Source: JBEKTY01 sp049515555 (lineage in GTDB: Bacteria > Planctomycetota > Planctomycetia > Pirellulales > Thermoguttaceae). From it: a stretch of DNA of 27,462 nucleotides. Of this stretch, positions 1 through 8,805 are shown piece after piece. A model generated the notes under the pieces. That model did not search any database, had not been told where the DNA came from, and was given only the letters and a program-made list of their open reading frames with translations. Both the position numbers and the translations under genes were made by a program. Positions within the stretch are counted from its first letter, which is position 1. Each line of letters begins with the position of its first letter. The DNA is taken from assembly GCA_049515555.1 (NCBI GenBank), contig JBEKTY010000117.1, positions 1 to 27,462 of the forward strand, given 5' to 3'.

Positions 1-6
1 CTCTGA

Positions 7-40
7 TGGTGGGGCTCGCTGCGCTCGACCCACCCTACCA
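7..40. repeat. Short palindromic repeat, family 1 (left edge copy)
   Basis: A GGTGGGG...CCCACC inverted repeat with a purine-rich flank lies just downstream of the metE stop codon. A close relative in the opposite orientation lies at 8773-8804. Both share the core GTAGGGTGGG...GCGCAGC...CCCACC when read in the same direction. The element is intergenic and could form a hairpin after metE, but it has no T-run typical of an intrinsic terminator. Confidence 0.5.
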
Positions 41-63
41 TCCATCTCGCCGGCAACAACTCG

Positions 64-2270
64 TCAGAGCATCTGTCGCTGGCGGTGGGCGGCTTCGACC
101 ATGTTGCCCAGCGCTGAGCGGACCTCGGGCCAGCCGCGGGTCTTCAATCCGCAGTCGGGATTGACCCAAAGCTCCTCGACGCCGATCCACAGCAGGGCCT
201 TCTTCAGCCGGCCCATGATCTCCTCGATCTCCGGCACCCGCGGGCTGTGAATGTCGTAGACCCCCGGGCCGATCTCGTTGGGATAGCGGAACCGCCGGAA
301 GGCCTCGAGCAGGTCCATGTCCGAGCGGGCGGCCTCGATGGAAATCACGTCGGCGTCCAGTGCGGCCACCGAGTCGATCACGTCGTTGAATTCGCAGTAG
401 CACATGTGGGTGTGGATCTGCGTCTCGTCGCGGACGCCGCAGCTCGCCAGGCGGAAGGCGTCGACGGCCCATTTCAGGTATTCGGCCCGCTCGGCTCCGG
501 CCAGCGGCAGGCCCTCGCGCAGGGCGGGCTCGTCGATCTGGATCACGCCGATCCCGGCCGCCTCCAGGTCGGCCACCTCGTCGCGAATGGCCAGGGCGAT
601 CTGGAAGGCCGTATCGCGGCGCGGCTGGTCGTCACGCACAAAGGACCACTGCAAGAGGGTGATCGGCCCGGTCAACATGCCTTTCATCGGCCGCCGGGTG
701 AGCGACTGCGCGTGTCGGATCCAGGCTACGGTCATGGGCCGCTCGCGGCACACGTCGCCGTAAATCACCGGCGGCTTGACGCACCGCGTGCCGTAGCTCT
801 GCACCCAGCCGTGGCGGGTAAAGGCGAACCCCGCCAACTGCTCGCCGAAATACTCGACCATGTCGCTCCGCTCGCACTCGCCATGCACCAGCACGTCCAA
901 GCCGAGTTCCTCCTGGAAGCGGACGGTGCGGGCGATCTCCGCGCGGCAGAAGGTCTCGTACTGACCGGCCGACCAGTCGCCCGTCTTCAGCGCCGCCCGG
1001 GCCCGGCGGACCTCGGGCGTCTGCGGGAAGGAGCCGATCGTAGTGGTAGGCAACAGGGGCAGCCGCAGCGCCGAGCGTTGGGCCGTCGCGCGCTCGGCGT
1101 AAGGCCGACGGCGGCGAAGCATGTCCTGGTCTACCGCCGCCAGCCGGCTGTGCACCGCGCCACGATGGATGCGGGCCGAACGGTCGCGCTGCCGGCGGGC
1201 CTCGCGGGCCGCGGCCAACTGCCCGGCTACCGCCGAGCGACCCTCGTTGACTGCCCGCACTACCACCACGATTTCAGCCAGCTTCTGCCGGGCAAAGGCC
1301 AGCCAGGAGCGCAACTCGACGTCCAAGCCGTCTTCGGCCTCCAGGTCGATGGGCGAGTGCAGCAGCGAGCAGGAGGGCCCGACCAGGATGCGATCCGGTC
1401 CGATTTTGCGGGCCGCTTCTTCGGCCAGCTCGACGGCCCGGTCCAAGTCGCTCCGCCAGATATTGCGGCCGTCGACCAGTCCCAGCGAGAGCCCTATGCC
1501 GTCGGAGGCGAGCTCGAGCGCGCGGGCCAACTGCCCGGGGGCGCGGACCAGGTCCAGGTGCACCGCGGCCACCGGCAGTCGCATGGCCAGCGGCAGGTTC
1601 TGGCCCAGGTCGCCGAAATAGGTGGCCAGGCAGATCAGGGGATGAGGGGACGAGGGGTTAAGGGATTGAGGGGATGAGGGGTTGAGGGGTTGAGGGGATG
1701 AGCCGGCGGGCGTGTGGGCCGGCCGGACCGCCGCCAGCCGCCTATAGGCCGATTCCAGCGCCGCCCGGGTCTCCGAGGGCAGATCCAGCGCCAGCACTGG
1801 TTCGTCGATCTGAACCCACTCGGCCCCGGCCTCGGCCAGCCGGCCAAGCAACTGCTCGTACACCGGCAAGAGACGATCCAGGAGCAACAGCGGACTAAAT
1901 CCCGGAGACTTGCTCTTTCCCAGCAGCAGAAACGACACCGGCTGTCCAGCGGGGCGGCGTCGTGCGTGCCGCGGGCCATGGTGAAGTAGGTTGTCAGGTC
2001 CAAGGGGCCGTTGCCGGGGGCGAAGCGACCGGGAATCGCCCCCACCAGCACCGCCGTGTCGAGCACGTGATCGTAGAGCGAGAAATCGTTGGAAGGAATG
2101 TGCTCGATGCCCGCCTCGCGCTGGAGCTGCCAGTGCCGCCGGCGGAGCTCCGCGGCCGTTGCCAGCAGCTCCTCCTTCGCCACACGGCCCTGCCAATAGC
2201 CTTCGACCGCCCGCTTCAGCTCGCGCCGCAGTCCGATCCGCGGGAACCCAAGATTGGTGGCAACGGCCAT
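64..2270 (-). pseudogene. metE: Cobalamin-independent methionine synthase (MetE), disrupted by deletion and frameshift
   Basis: MetE transfers the methyl group of 5-methyltetrahydropteroyl-triglutamate to homocysteine in the cytoplasm. The N-terminus is recognisable from an ATG at 2270 (LGFPRIGLRRELKRA, YDHVLDTAVLVGAIP), with GAGGAAA upstream. Near 1945-1953 the match jumps to another reading frame, which continues from PVSFLLLGKSK to the stop at 64. Compared with E. coli MetE (753 residues, from memory), about 55 residues around the jump are missing, so one deletion whose length is not a multiple of three would explain both defects. About 30 extra residues rich in Pro, Ser, Asn and Leu come from a polypurine repeat at 1638-1699. 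The catalytic half looks intact: IHTHMCYCEF and VNPDCGLKTRGW carry the zinc ligands. An upstream start at 2322 in the second frame would give an open protein of 752 residues, but its first ~125 residues are not MetE-like. The gene is probably non-functional unless the lesion is an assembly error. Confidence 0.85.
1638..1699. repeat. Polypurine tandem repeat inside metE
   Basis: The plus strand shows imperfect copies of GGGGTTGAG and GGGGATGAG (7-9 bases each) in a row. On the coding strand they read in frame as repeats of NPSSPQSL type. The stretch falls where MetE homologues pass directly into the (L/C)xTYF strand, so it looks like an insertion or expansion. It adds about 30 residues without breaking the frame. 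Confidence 0.7.
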
Positions 2271-2493
2271 GGAAACGCTTTCCTCGATCCTGCGATGGCG
2301 CCGGGGCGATCTGACCCGCCAATAAGGTTAGTCAAAAATAGTACGCAGGGCCGGCATGGGAGTCAAGTTGTCTGGTAACGCTGGACCCCGCCGAGGCCGC
2401 TCCCTAGTATTCTGTGTCGGAGCGGTGTGTTTCGACGGGTCGGTCCGCGCTGGCGCGCCGGCCCTGGTTCCGGCAATCGTGGGGCTAGAGGCC

Positions 2494-5400
2494 ATGCACA
2501 AACTCGCGACTCCCGACAGCATGATCGAAGGCGGCGAGCTGGTCGCCAAGCTGGCCAGTTACGTGCCGGACGTGATCGTGCGACGCCTGGCGCGCGATCC
2601 GGCACTGCTCGTCGAGCCGCTGGCCGAGAAGTTCGCCGGGGCCGTGCTGATTGCCGACGTCTCCGGCTTTACGGCGATCACCGAATCGCTGGCCAAGCGG
2701 GGCTCGCTGGGCGCGGAGGCGCTCAGCGGGATGATGAACGACTACTTCGGCCGGGCCATCGCGGTGCTCGCGGAGCAGGGCGGCGACGTGGTCCGCTTCG
2801 CCGGCGACGCCTTGCTGGCGGCCTGGTATGCCCAGCCGGGAGAAGACCTCGCCGCCGTGACCGGCCGTGCCGTGCGCTGCGCCCTGGCCCTGCAGGCGGA
2901 ACTCCACGATTATCAAAACGGCGAAGGCCTGTCCCTGTCGCTCAAACTCGGGATCGGCACCGGCGACTTCGTGCTGCTGCACGTCGGCGGCGTGTTGGAC
3001 CGGTGGGAGTTCCTGGTTTCCGGTCCGGCCTTCGTGCAGGCCTTTACGGCGCTCGAGAAGGCGGCCCCCGGGCAGGTCGTGGCGTCGTTGCGGGCCTGGG
3101 CCCAGGTGCACTCCCAGTTCTCCGGCTGCCAACTTCCCATGGGCTCGGTGCTGGTCGAGTCGGCTTGCACGCCGGGCGAATTGCGGGCCGCGCCCTTGCC
3201 TCCCATTCGCGAGCAAATGACCGCGGCACTGCGGAGTTACATTCCCGGGGTTGTGATCGCCTGCCTCTCGGCCGGATATGAGAACTGGCTGGGCGAGCTG
3301 CGGGTGGTGAGCGTGCTGTTCGTCAACCTGCCGGAGTTGAATTACGCCACGCCCCTGGACCACGCCCAACAGATCATGCGCTATCTGCAACGGGAACTGT
3401 ATCGCTTCGAGGGGCACATCAACAAGCTGAACGTGGACGAGAAGGGCACCTCGCTCCTGGCCGTGATGGGTTTGCCGCCGCTGGCCCACGAGGACGACGC
3501 CAAGCGGGCCGTGCAGGCGGCACTGGCCATGCAGCACAAGCTGGCCGAGCTGGGCCTGCGGAACTCGATGGGCATCGCCACGGGCCGGGTGTTCTGCGGA
3601 TCGGTGGGCAGCCCGCGGCGGCGGGAGTACACCCTGCTGGGCGACGCGGTCAATGTCTCGGCGCGCCTCATGCAGGCGGCCCTGGGCGACATTCTGTGCG
3701 ATGAAGCCACCTTTCACATGGCCCGCGGGCGGATCGAGTTCGAGCGCCTGGCCGACATCCAGATCAAGGGCCGCACGGAACCGGTGGCCGGCTATCGGCC
3801 CGTGGACGGCCGACGCCCGCCGCTGGCGGCCGGCGGGGCCTTGCTCGGCCGGCAGCCCGAGCGGCAACTGCTGGCCGAAAAAGTCCGCGCCCTGGTGGCC
3901 GGGGCCGAAACGGCCGTGGTCATCCTGGAAGGCGAGGCGGGCATCGGCAAGTCGCGGCTGCTGGCCGATCTGCTGGACACGGCCCGCGCCTGCGGCGTTA
4001 CCTGCCTGGCCGGCGCCGCCGATTCGGTCGAGGCCGCCACGCTGTACTACGCCTGGCGACCGGTGTTCTCGCAACTGCTGGGCCTGGAGCCGCCCGACGC
4101 CGCCCCGGCGGACCGGCGGCGGCACGTCGAAACCCGACTGGCTGCGCATCCCGAGCTGCTGCGCTTCGCGCCGCTGCTGGAAAGCGTCGTCCCCTGCGGT
4201 TTGGAAGACAACGAGGTCACCACGAGCCTCAGCGGGCAGGTCCGCGGCGAGAATACGCGCACGTTGCTGCTGCAGTTGCTGGCCGCGGCCGCCGCGCAAT
4301 CGCCGACGCTGGTCGTTCTGGACGACGCCCACTGGCAGGATTCGGCTTCCTGGGCCCTGGTCTCCCTGGTGAGCCGTCAGATCCCCTCGATCCTGCTGCT
4401 GCTGGCCACGCGTCCCTTCACGCAGCACGGCCCGGCCGAGTACAACCAATTGCTCCGCGGCGCACGCACGACCCACCTGCGGCTGGGGCGGCTCGCGGCC
4501 GACGATACCGGGCAGTTGATCGCGCAGTGTCTGGGCCTGCCGGGCGTGCCGCCGGCGGTCGTCGGCCTGGTGCAGCAAATGGCCGAAGGCAATCCGTTGT
4601 TCGTCGAGGAGCTGGTGTACGCCATCCGCGACAGGGGGCTGCTGCACATCGAGGACGGGCAATGCCGTTTGGCCGCCGAGCTGCCCGACTGGCGGCGCCT
4701 GGGTTTCCCCGATACTCTGCAGGGAGTCATCGCCAGCCGCATCGACCGCTTGGGCACGCAACAACAACTGGCGATCAAGGTGGCCAGCGTGATCGGGCAG
4801 CATTTCCGCTTCCGCGTGCTGCACGACAACTACCCGGTGGAAAGCGAGAAGCTCCGGCTCAGCGGCCACCTGGCGCAGGCCCAGCAGGCGGAGATCGTGA
4901 GCCTGGAAACGCCGCTGCCCGAGCCGGAGTATCTGTTCCGGCATGCGATCATCCGGCAGGTGGCCTACGATCTGTTGCCCTTCCAGCAGCGGGAGCGGCT
5001 GCACCACGCCATCGCCCAGTGGTACGAAACTTCCTGCGACGACGATCTGGCGCAGCGCTACGCCTACCTGGCGCACCATTGGCGATACGGCGGTGAGCCG
5101 GCCAAAGCCGTCGAGTACCTGGAGAAGGCGGGGGCCGAGAGTTTGCGCAGCGGCGGCTACCGCGAGGCCGCCGGTTTCTTCGGCGACGCGCTGGAGCTGG
5201 ACGTGGCGGCGCACCTGGCCAACAGCGAATTTCGGCGGGCGGGCTGGGAGCGGCGGCTGGGCGAGGCCTGCCTGGGCCTTGGCAGGCTCCCCGAAAGCCG
5301 CGAGCATCTGGAACGCGCCATCGCCCTGCTGGGCCGCGCGGCGCCGGCCACCCCGGCCCGCCTGACGGCCAACTTCCTGCGGCACGTCCTCCGCCAGATC

Positions 5401-6621
5401 GCCCAGCGGATTTTGCCCGGCTACGGCCGGCGCGGCGGGCCTAAAGGGCCCTTCGATGACGATCCGGATCTGGAAGCCGCCCGCGCCTACGAGCGGCTGG
5501 CCGAGATCTACTACCTCTCCGGCGAGAAGCCGCGACTGTTGCACGCGATGTTGGTCACGCTCAACCTTACGGAACGCGCCGGGCCCTCGGCCGAGCTCGC
5601 CAGGGCCTACGCCAGCAATGCGTTCACCGCCGGCCTGCTCGGACTGCTGCGTCTGGCACGCACCTACGGTCGCCAGGCCCTGGCGACGGCCGGGCTGGTG
5701 AACGATCCGCCGGCCACGGCATGGGTCTGGGGCGCGGCGGGGATATCGGCCCTCGGCCGGGGCGAGGCCGCCCAGGCCCAGAGCGCCTTGCAGAAGGCGA
5801 TCGACATTTATGCCCGGCTCGGCGATTGGCAGCATTGGGGCGAGTGCATGGCCATGCTGGCCCAGGCGGCCTATGTCGCCGGCGATTTCCGGCGCGGCCT
5901 GGCGCTGTGGACCCGATGCTATTCCACCGCCCGCAGCCGCGGAGACCAACTGCAACAGGCCTGGGGCCTGAACGGCCAGGCCGAAGGGCTGCTGAGAACC
6001 GGCGGAGCCCAGCAGACCGACGAGGCCATTGCCCTGCTGCGGACCGCGTTGGGACTGTTCACCGAGAACATCGACAAGATATCGATGCTCACCACGCACG
6101 GCCTCCTGGCCGCGGCCCATTTGCGCCGGGGCGATCGGCAGTCGGCCTGGCAGGCCGCCGAGGACGGCATGCAACTGATCGAAGAGCTGCCCGCGCCAAC
6201 CTCCTACTACTTGTTGGGCGGTTACCTGGGCGTGGCCGGCACCTACTTGGCATTGCACGAGGGCGCCGATCCCCAGCAGCGGAAACTGCTGGCCTTGCGA
6301 GTGCCCAAGGCGTGCCGGGCTATGGGCCGATACGCGCGGACCTTGCCCCTGGGCGGTCCCAGTGCTTGCCGCTGCAAGGGCCTGGCCCTGTGGCTGCACG
6401 GGAAGCGGAAAGCCGCCCTGCGGGCGTGGGCCAAGGGGCTCCGGCTTGCCACCCGTCTGGAAATGCCTTACGAGGAGGCCCTGGCACATCTGGAAATTGG
6501 GCAGCGGCTGCCCGTCGGGCATCCGGAGCATGACGCACATCTGACACGCGCCTGCGAGCTGTTCACCGCGTTGGACACGCCTTTCGACCTGGATCGCGCC
6601 CGGAGATTGCTCTCCCAATGA
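2494..6621 (+). CDS. Soluble adenylyl cyclase-like protein: two class III cyclase domains, ATPase, TPR-like tail
   Basis: This 1375-residue cytoplasmic protein probably makes cAMP from ATP. Domain C1 (about 48-190) has both metal-binding aspartates: D55 in IADVSGFT and D105 in RFAGDALL. Domain C2 (about 270-400) lacks the first aspartate (LFVNLP) but keeps K311 (INKLNVDEKG), T380 (REYTLLG) and the N387/R391 pair (VNVSAR). These correspond to the adenine-binding and transition-state residues of class III adenylyl cyclases, so C1 and C2 should form one composite active site, as in human ADCY10. A P-loop ATPase follows (Walker A GEAGIGKS at 480-487, Walker B LVVLDDAH near 605-612), then an alpha-helical TPR-like region to the end. 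The position equivalent to the bicarbonate-binding Lys95 of human sAC is Arg101, and the Arg176 position seems to be Phe184, so bicarbonate control is uncertain. The ATG at 2494 matches where homology begins; an in-frame start at 2356 would add 46 residues of poor quality. The gene diverges from metE. Confidence 0.88.
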   Translation: MHKLATPDSMIEGGELVAKLASYVPDVIVRRLARDPALLVEPLAEKFAGAVLIADVSGFTAITESLAKRGSLGAEALSGMMNDYFGRAIAVLAEQGGDVVRFAGDALLAAWYAQPGEDLAAVTGRAVRCALALQAELHDYQNGEGLSLSLKLGIGTGDFVLLHVGGVLDRWEFLVSGPAFVQAFTALEKAAPGQVVASLRAWAQVHSQFSGCQLPMGSVLVESACTPGELRAAPLPPIREQMTAALRSYIPGVVIACLSAGYENWLGELRVVSVLFVNLPELNYATPLDHAQQIMRYLQRELYRFEGHINKLNVDEKGTSLLAVMGLPPLAHEDDAKRAVQAALAMQHKLAELGLRNSMGIATGRVFCGSVGSPRRREYTLLGDAVNVSARLMQAALGDILCDEATFHMARGRIEFERLADIQIKGRTEPVAGYRPVDGRRPPLAAGGALLGRQPERQLLAEKVRALVAGAETAVVILEGEAGIGKSRLLADLLDTARACGVTCLAGAADSVEAATLYYAWRPVFSQLLGLEPPDAAPADRRRHVETRLAAHPELLRFAPLLESVVPCGLEDNEVTTSLSGQVRGENTRTLLLQLLAAAAAQSPTLVVLDDAHWQDSASWALVSLVSRQIPSILLLLATRPFTQHGPAEYNQLLRGARTTHLRLGRLAADDTGQLIAQCLGLPGVPPAVVGLVQQMAEGNPLFVEELVYAIRDRGLLHIEDGQCRLAAELPDWRRLGFPDTLQGVIASRIDRLGTQQQLAIKVASVIGQHFRFRVLHDNYPVESEKLRLSGHLAQAQQAEIVSLETPLPEPEYLFRHAIIRQVAYDLLPFQQRERLHHAIAQWYETSCDDDLAQRYAYLAHHWRYGGEPAKAVEYLEKAGAESLRSGGYREAAGFFGDALELDVAAHLANSEFRRAGWERRLGEACLGLGRLPESREHLERAIALLGRAAPATPARLTANFLRHVLRQIAQRILPGYGRRGGPKGPFDDDPDLEAARAYERLAEIYYLSGEKPRLLHAMLVTLNLTERAGPSAELARAYASNAFTAGLLGLLRLARTYGRQALATAGLVNDPPATAWVWGAAGISALGRGEAAQAQSALQKAIDIYARLGDWQHWGECMAMLAQAAYVAGDFRRGLALWTRCYSTARSRGDQLQQAWGLNGQAEGLLRTGGAQQTDEAIALLRTALGLFTENIDKISMLTTHGLLAAAHLRRGDRQSAWQAAEDGMQLIEELPAPTSYYLLGGYLGVAGTYLALHEGADPQQRKLLALRVPKACRAMGRYARTLPLGGPSACRCKGLALWLHGKRKAALRAWAKGLRLATRLEMPYEEALAHLEIGQRLPVGHPEHDAHLTRACELFTALDTPFDLDRARRLLSQ

Positions 6622-6641
6622 ACCATTCAACCACCATTCAC

Positions 6642-6710
6642 GGGGACTGTCCGAGTTCTCCTCCGCCTGCCCCGCCGGGCAGGCCGAAAACGGGACTGTC
6701 CGCTTCGGCC
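6642..6710. repeat. Degenerate relative of the GGGACTGTCC palindrome
   Basis: Two GGGACTGTCC cores flank a perfect 7-bp hairpin (CCTGCCC, loop CGCC, GGGCAGG). It sits directly upstream of the better conserved copy at 6717-6760, between the cyclase gene and the hydrolase gene. The region is open in the hydrolase frame, but the translated peptide looks repeat-derived. Confidence 0.6.
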
Positions 6711-6716
6711 AGTCAC

Positions 6717-6760
6717 GGGGACTGTCCCAATTTTCGTCCGACGAAAATGGGACTGTCCCC
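6717..6760. repeat. 44-bp nested palindrome, copy A
   Basis: The outer arms are GGGACTGTCCC, each itself a 5-1-5 palindrome. The centre is ATTTTCGTC / GACGAAAAT around one base, giving a perfect 9-bp stem. An identical 44-bp sequence in reverse orientation lies at 11422-11465. The arrangement resembles REP-type elements, but no associated transposase gene is in the window. Confidence 0.85.
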
Positions 6761-6773
6761 TTCAGCCGGTACA

Positions 6774-7667
6774 ATGCAGAACTTCACGCGCACCGACGTG
6801 GCGTTCGTCAGCTCGGGAACCCGCTGTGCGGCCTGGCTGTATCGGCCGCAGGGCGTGGCCTGGCCGCCGGTGGTGGTCATGGCCCATGGCTTCGGGGCGG
6901 AGCGCAGCTTCGGCCTGCCGCAGTTCGCCGAGCGGTTCGCCGCGGCCGGCTGGGCCGCGTTCCTGTTCGACTACCGCACGTTCGGGGCCAGCGACGGCCA
7001 GCCGCGCAACCTGGTCAGTCCGCGGCGGCACCTCCAGGATTGGCGGGCCGCGCTGGGCGCCGTGCGCCAAATGCGAGACGTGGACCCGGGCCGCGTCGCC
7101 TTGTGGGGCACGTCGCTGAGCGGTGGGCACGTGCTCGTCCTGGCCGCCGAGGACCCGGGCATTGCGACGATCGTGTCGCAGGTGCCGTTCGTCGACCCCG
7201 TCGCATCGGCCCGGCAATTAGGGATCAGTTATTCCATTCGGGCGTGCGTGGCCGGGCTCCGCGATTGGCTGCGCGCGATCACCTTCCGCCGGCCATACTA
7301 CGTTCCGGTGTACGGCCCGCCCGGCACGCTGGCCTGCCTGGCAACCGCCGACGCGGCGGAGGGGTACCGCGCCATGGTGCCACCGGACTCCGAGTGGCGA
7401 AACGCCTGCCCGGCCCGATGCCTGCTCGCGACGCTGTTCTATCGCCCCCACTCGGCCGCGCCTAGAGTGCGATGCCCGGCGCTGCTCGTTGTCGCCGAAC
7501 AAGACACGCTGAGCCCGGCATGGGTCGTTCGTCAGACGGCCCAAGCCATGCCGGCCGCAACGCTCCTCGCGCTTCCCGGGGGTCACTTCTCGGTGTACCA
7601 GGGCCCGACGCTGGAGACCGTCATCGCCGCCGAGATCGACTTCCTTCGGAAGCAGTTTGCTGGTTAG
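6774..7667 (+). CDS. Alpha/beta-hydrolase (dienelactone hydrolase-like)
   Basis: This 297-residue cytoplasmic hydrolase has no signal peptide; its substrate is unknown. An oxyanion-hole motif AHGFGAE lies near residue 38. The nucleophile elbow is GTSLSGG with Ser114, a variant in which the last Gly of GxSxG is Ser followed by Gly-Gly. The likely acid is Asp244 (EQDTL) and the likely base is His271 (GGHFSVY). All three members of the triad are therefore visible in the expected order. The start at 6774 was chosen because conserved sequence begins there. An ATG at 6618 overlaps the cyclase stop codon as ATGA, but starting there would translate two palindromic repeats into a 52-residue leader. 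No good ribosome-binding site precedes 6774, so the start is uncertain. It is likely co-transcribed with the cyclase gene. Confidence 0.8.
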   Translation: MQNFTRTDVAFVSSGTRCAAWLYRPQGVAWPPVVVMAHGFGAERSFGLPQFAERFAAAGWAAFLFDYRTFGASDGQPRNLVSPRRHLQDWRAALGAVRQMRDVDPGRVALWGTSLSGGHVLVLAAEDPGIATIVSQVPFVDPVASARQLGISYSIRACVAGLRDWLRAITFRRPYYVPVYGPPGTLACLATADAAEGYRAMVPPDSEWRNACPARCLLATLFYRPHSAAPRVRCPALLVVAEQDTLSPAWVVRQTAQAMPAATLLALPGGHFSVYQGPTLETVIAAEIDFLRKQFAG

Positions 7668-7669
7668 CT

Positions 7670-7735
7670 CTTGGACGTTTGCAAATTGCAAATGCCCGGT
7701 CCCCTCTCCCTGGGAGCGGGTTAGGGCTGTCGCCC
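7670..7735. repeat. GGTCCCCTCTCCC repeat, family 2
   Basis: The sequence GTTTGCAAATTGC followed by CCCGGTCCCCTCTCCC and GGGTTAGGGC matches the intergenic family seen at 8850-8990, 12100-12189 and 18843-19023. It begins immediately after the hydrolase stop codon. Confidence 0.65.
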
Positions 7736-7753
7736 GCGAGAACGCCCACACAT

Positions 7754-7790
7754 CTCCGCGTGAGATTTTGCCGAACGGCCTCACGCGGAG
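7754..7790. repeat. Inverted repeat upstream of the homocysteine methyltransferase gene
   Basis: CTCCGCGTGAG and CTCACGCGGAG form a perfect 11-bp stem with a 15-base loop. It is followed by another GTGAGGAGCACGAC stretch, so it may be part of a further dispersed element. It lies 83 bases before the start of the next gene and could affect its mRNA, but no run of T follows it. Confidence 0.6.
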
Positions 7791-7872
7791 CGTGAGGAGC
7801 ACGACAGTAATTGTTTCGCCGATCCTTGCTCCGGTCGCCGGTTTCCGCTAGAAATGGACTCTTGGAGGAGGG

Positions 7873-8754
7873 ATGGCGATGCATGCGACGCTGGAACGAC
7901 TCTTGGCCGGCGGGCCGGTGGTGACCGACGGGGCCTGGGGCACGCAGCTTCAGGAGCGGGGACTGCCGCTGGGGGCTTGTCCCGATGCCTGGAACCTCGA
8001 CCATCCGGAGCAGGTGGAAGAGGTTGCCCGCAGCTACGTCGAGGCGGGCAGTCAGGTGATCTTGACCAACACCTTCGGATCGAACCGGTTGATCCTGGCC
8101 CGGCATGGTCTGGCCGGGCGGGTGGCGGAGATCAACCGTTGCGGGGTGACCATCTCGCGGCGGGCGGCGGCGGGCCGGGCCCTGGTCTTCGCCTCGCTGG
8201 GGCCCAGCGGCGTGATGCTGATGATGGGCCAGATGAGCGAAGAGGATTTGCAAGCCGCCTTCGCCGAGCAGGTGCAGGCCATGGCCGAGGCCGGCGCCGA
8301 TGGGATCGTCGTCGAGACCATGTCCGATCCGGCCGAGGCCCGGCTGGCGGTGGCCGCGGCCCGCGCCACCGGGCTGCCCACGGTGGCCTGCATGACGTTC
8401 GACTCGGGCCCGAACAACGACCGCACCATGATGGGCACGACGCCGGAGCAGGCCGCCGAGACGCTCCTGGCCGCGGGGGCGGATTGCCTGGGCTCCAACT
8501 GCGGCCAGGGCATCGCCGGCTTCCCGCAGCTCTGCCGCCGGTTGCACGCCGCCAGCGGCCGGCCCGTGTGGATCAAGGCCAACGCCGGCCTGCCCGAGCT
8601 CCGCGACGGCCGGACGGTCTACACGCAGACGCCCGAGCAGTTCGCCCAGCACGTGCCGCAACTGGTCGAGGCGGGGGCCGGTTTCCAGGGCGGCTGCTGC
8701 GGCACCACGCCGGCCTTCATCCGGGCCGTGCGGGCGATGATGTCCTCGGCGTGA
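7873..8754 (+). CDS. Homocysteine S-methyltransferase family protein (MetH N-terminal/BHMT-like)
   Basis: This family moves a methyl group from a donor to a zinc-bound thiol, usually homocysteine, in the cytoplasm. The 293-residue protein is a single TIM-barrel domain. VTDGAWGTQLQ near residue 17 matches the family N-terminus. The three zinc ligands are visible: Cys210 (GSNCGQG) and Cys275-Cys276 (GGCCGTTP). There is no cobalamin or folate domain, so it is not a full MetH. The methyl donor cannot be told from sequence; betaine, S-methylmethionine or a corrinoid protein are all possible. The ribosome-binding site GGAGGAGGG at 7864-7872 touches the ATG at 7873, so the second ATG at 7879, at better spacing, may be the true start. 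With metE broken upstream, it could contribute to methionine synthesis (inference). Confidence 0.85.
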   Translation: MAMHATLERLLAGGPVVTDGAWGTQLQERGLPLGACPDAWNLDHPEQVEEVARSYVEAGSQVILTNTFGSNRLILARHGLAGRVAEINRCGVTISRRAAAGRALVFASLGPSGVMLMMGQMSEEDLQAAFAEQVQAMAEAGADGIVVETMSDPAEARLAVAAARATGLPTVACMTFDSGPNNDRTMMGTTPEQAAETLLAAGADCLGSNCGQGIAGFPQLCRRLHAASGRPVWIKANAGLPELRDGRTVYTQTPEQFAQHVPQLVEAGAGFQGGCCGTTPAFIRAVRAMMSSA

Positions 8755-8772
8755 CCGGGAGACGGAAGTGCC

Positions 8773-8804
8773 GTAGGGTGGGACAAGCGCAGCACGGTCC
8801 CACC
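8773..8804. repeat. Short palindromic repeat, family 1
   Basis: GTAGGGTGGGACAAGCGCAG followed by CACGGTCCCACC can fold with GGTGGGA-type arms. It is the inverted relative of the copy at 7-40. It lies between the converging methyltransferase gene and the HEAT/TPR gene and could serve as a bidirectional hairpin. Confidence 0.55.
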
Positions 8805-8805
8805 A

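Noticed and set aside
247..1677. A 476-codon open frame on the plus strand opposite metE
   Set aside because: Antisense of the intact MetE catalytic domain, which has unmistakable zinc-site motifs.
1638..1699. CRISPR-like array inside metE
   Set aside because: Units of 7-9 bases with no spacers; it is a simple polypurine repeat.
2271..2493. A SAM or cobalamin riboswitch upstream of metE or the cyclase gene
   Set aside because: The metE leader up to the divergent gene is short, and I see neither the SAM-I core nor the cobalamin B12-box pattern.
6618..6773. N-terminal extension of the hydrolase starting with ATGA overlap at the cyclase stop
   Set aside because: The added 52 residues are translated from palindromic repeats; the fold begins after 6774. 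The overlap may still matter for translation, so it is mentioned in the gene entry.
2485..6774. A 1429-codon open frame on the minus strand opposite the cyclase gene
   Set aside because: Its translation is rich in Gln, Gly, Arg and His without any family motif, as expected for the antisense of GC-rich coding DNA. The plus strand carries clear cyclase and ATPase motifs.
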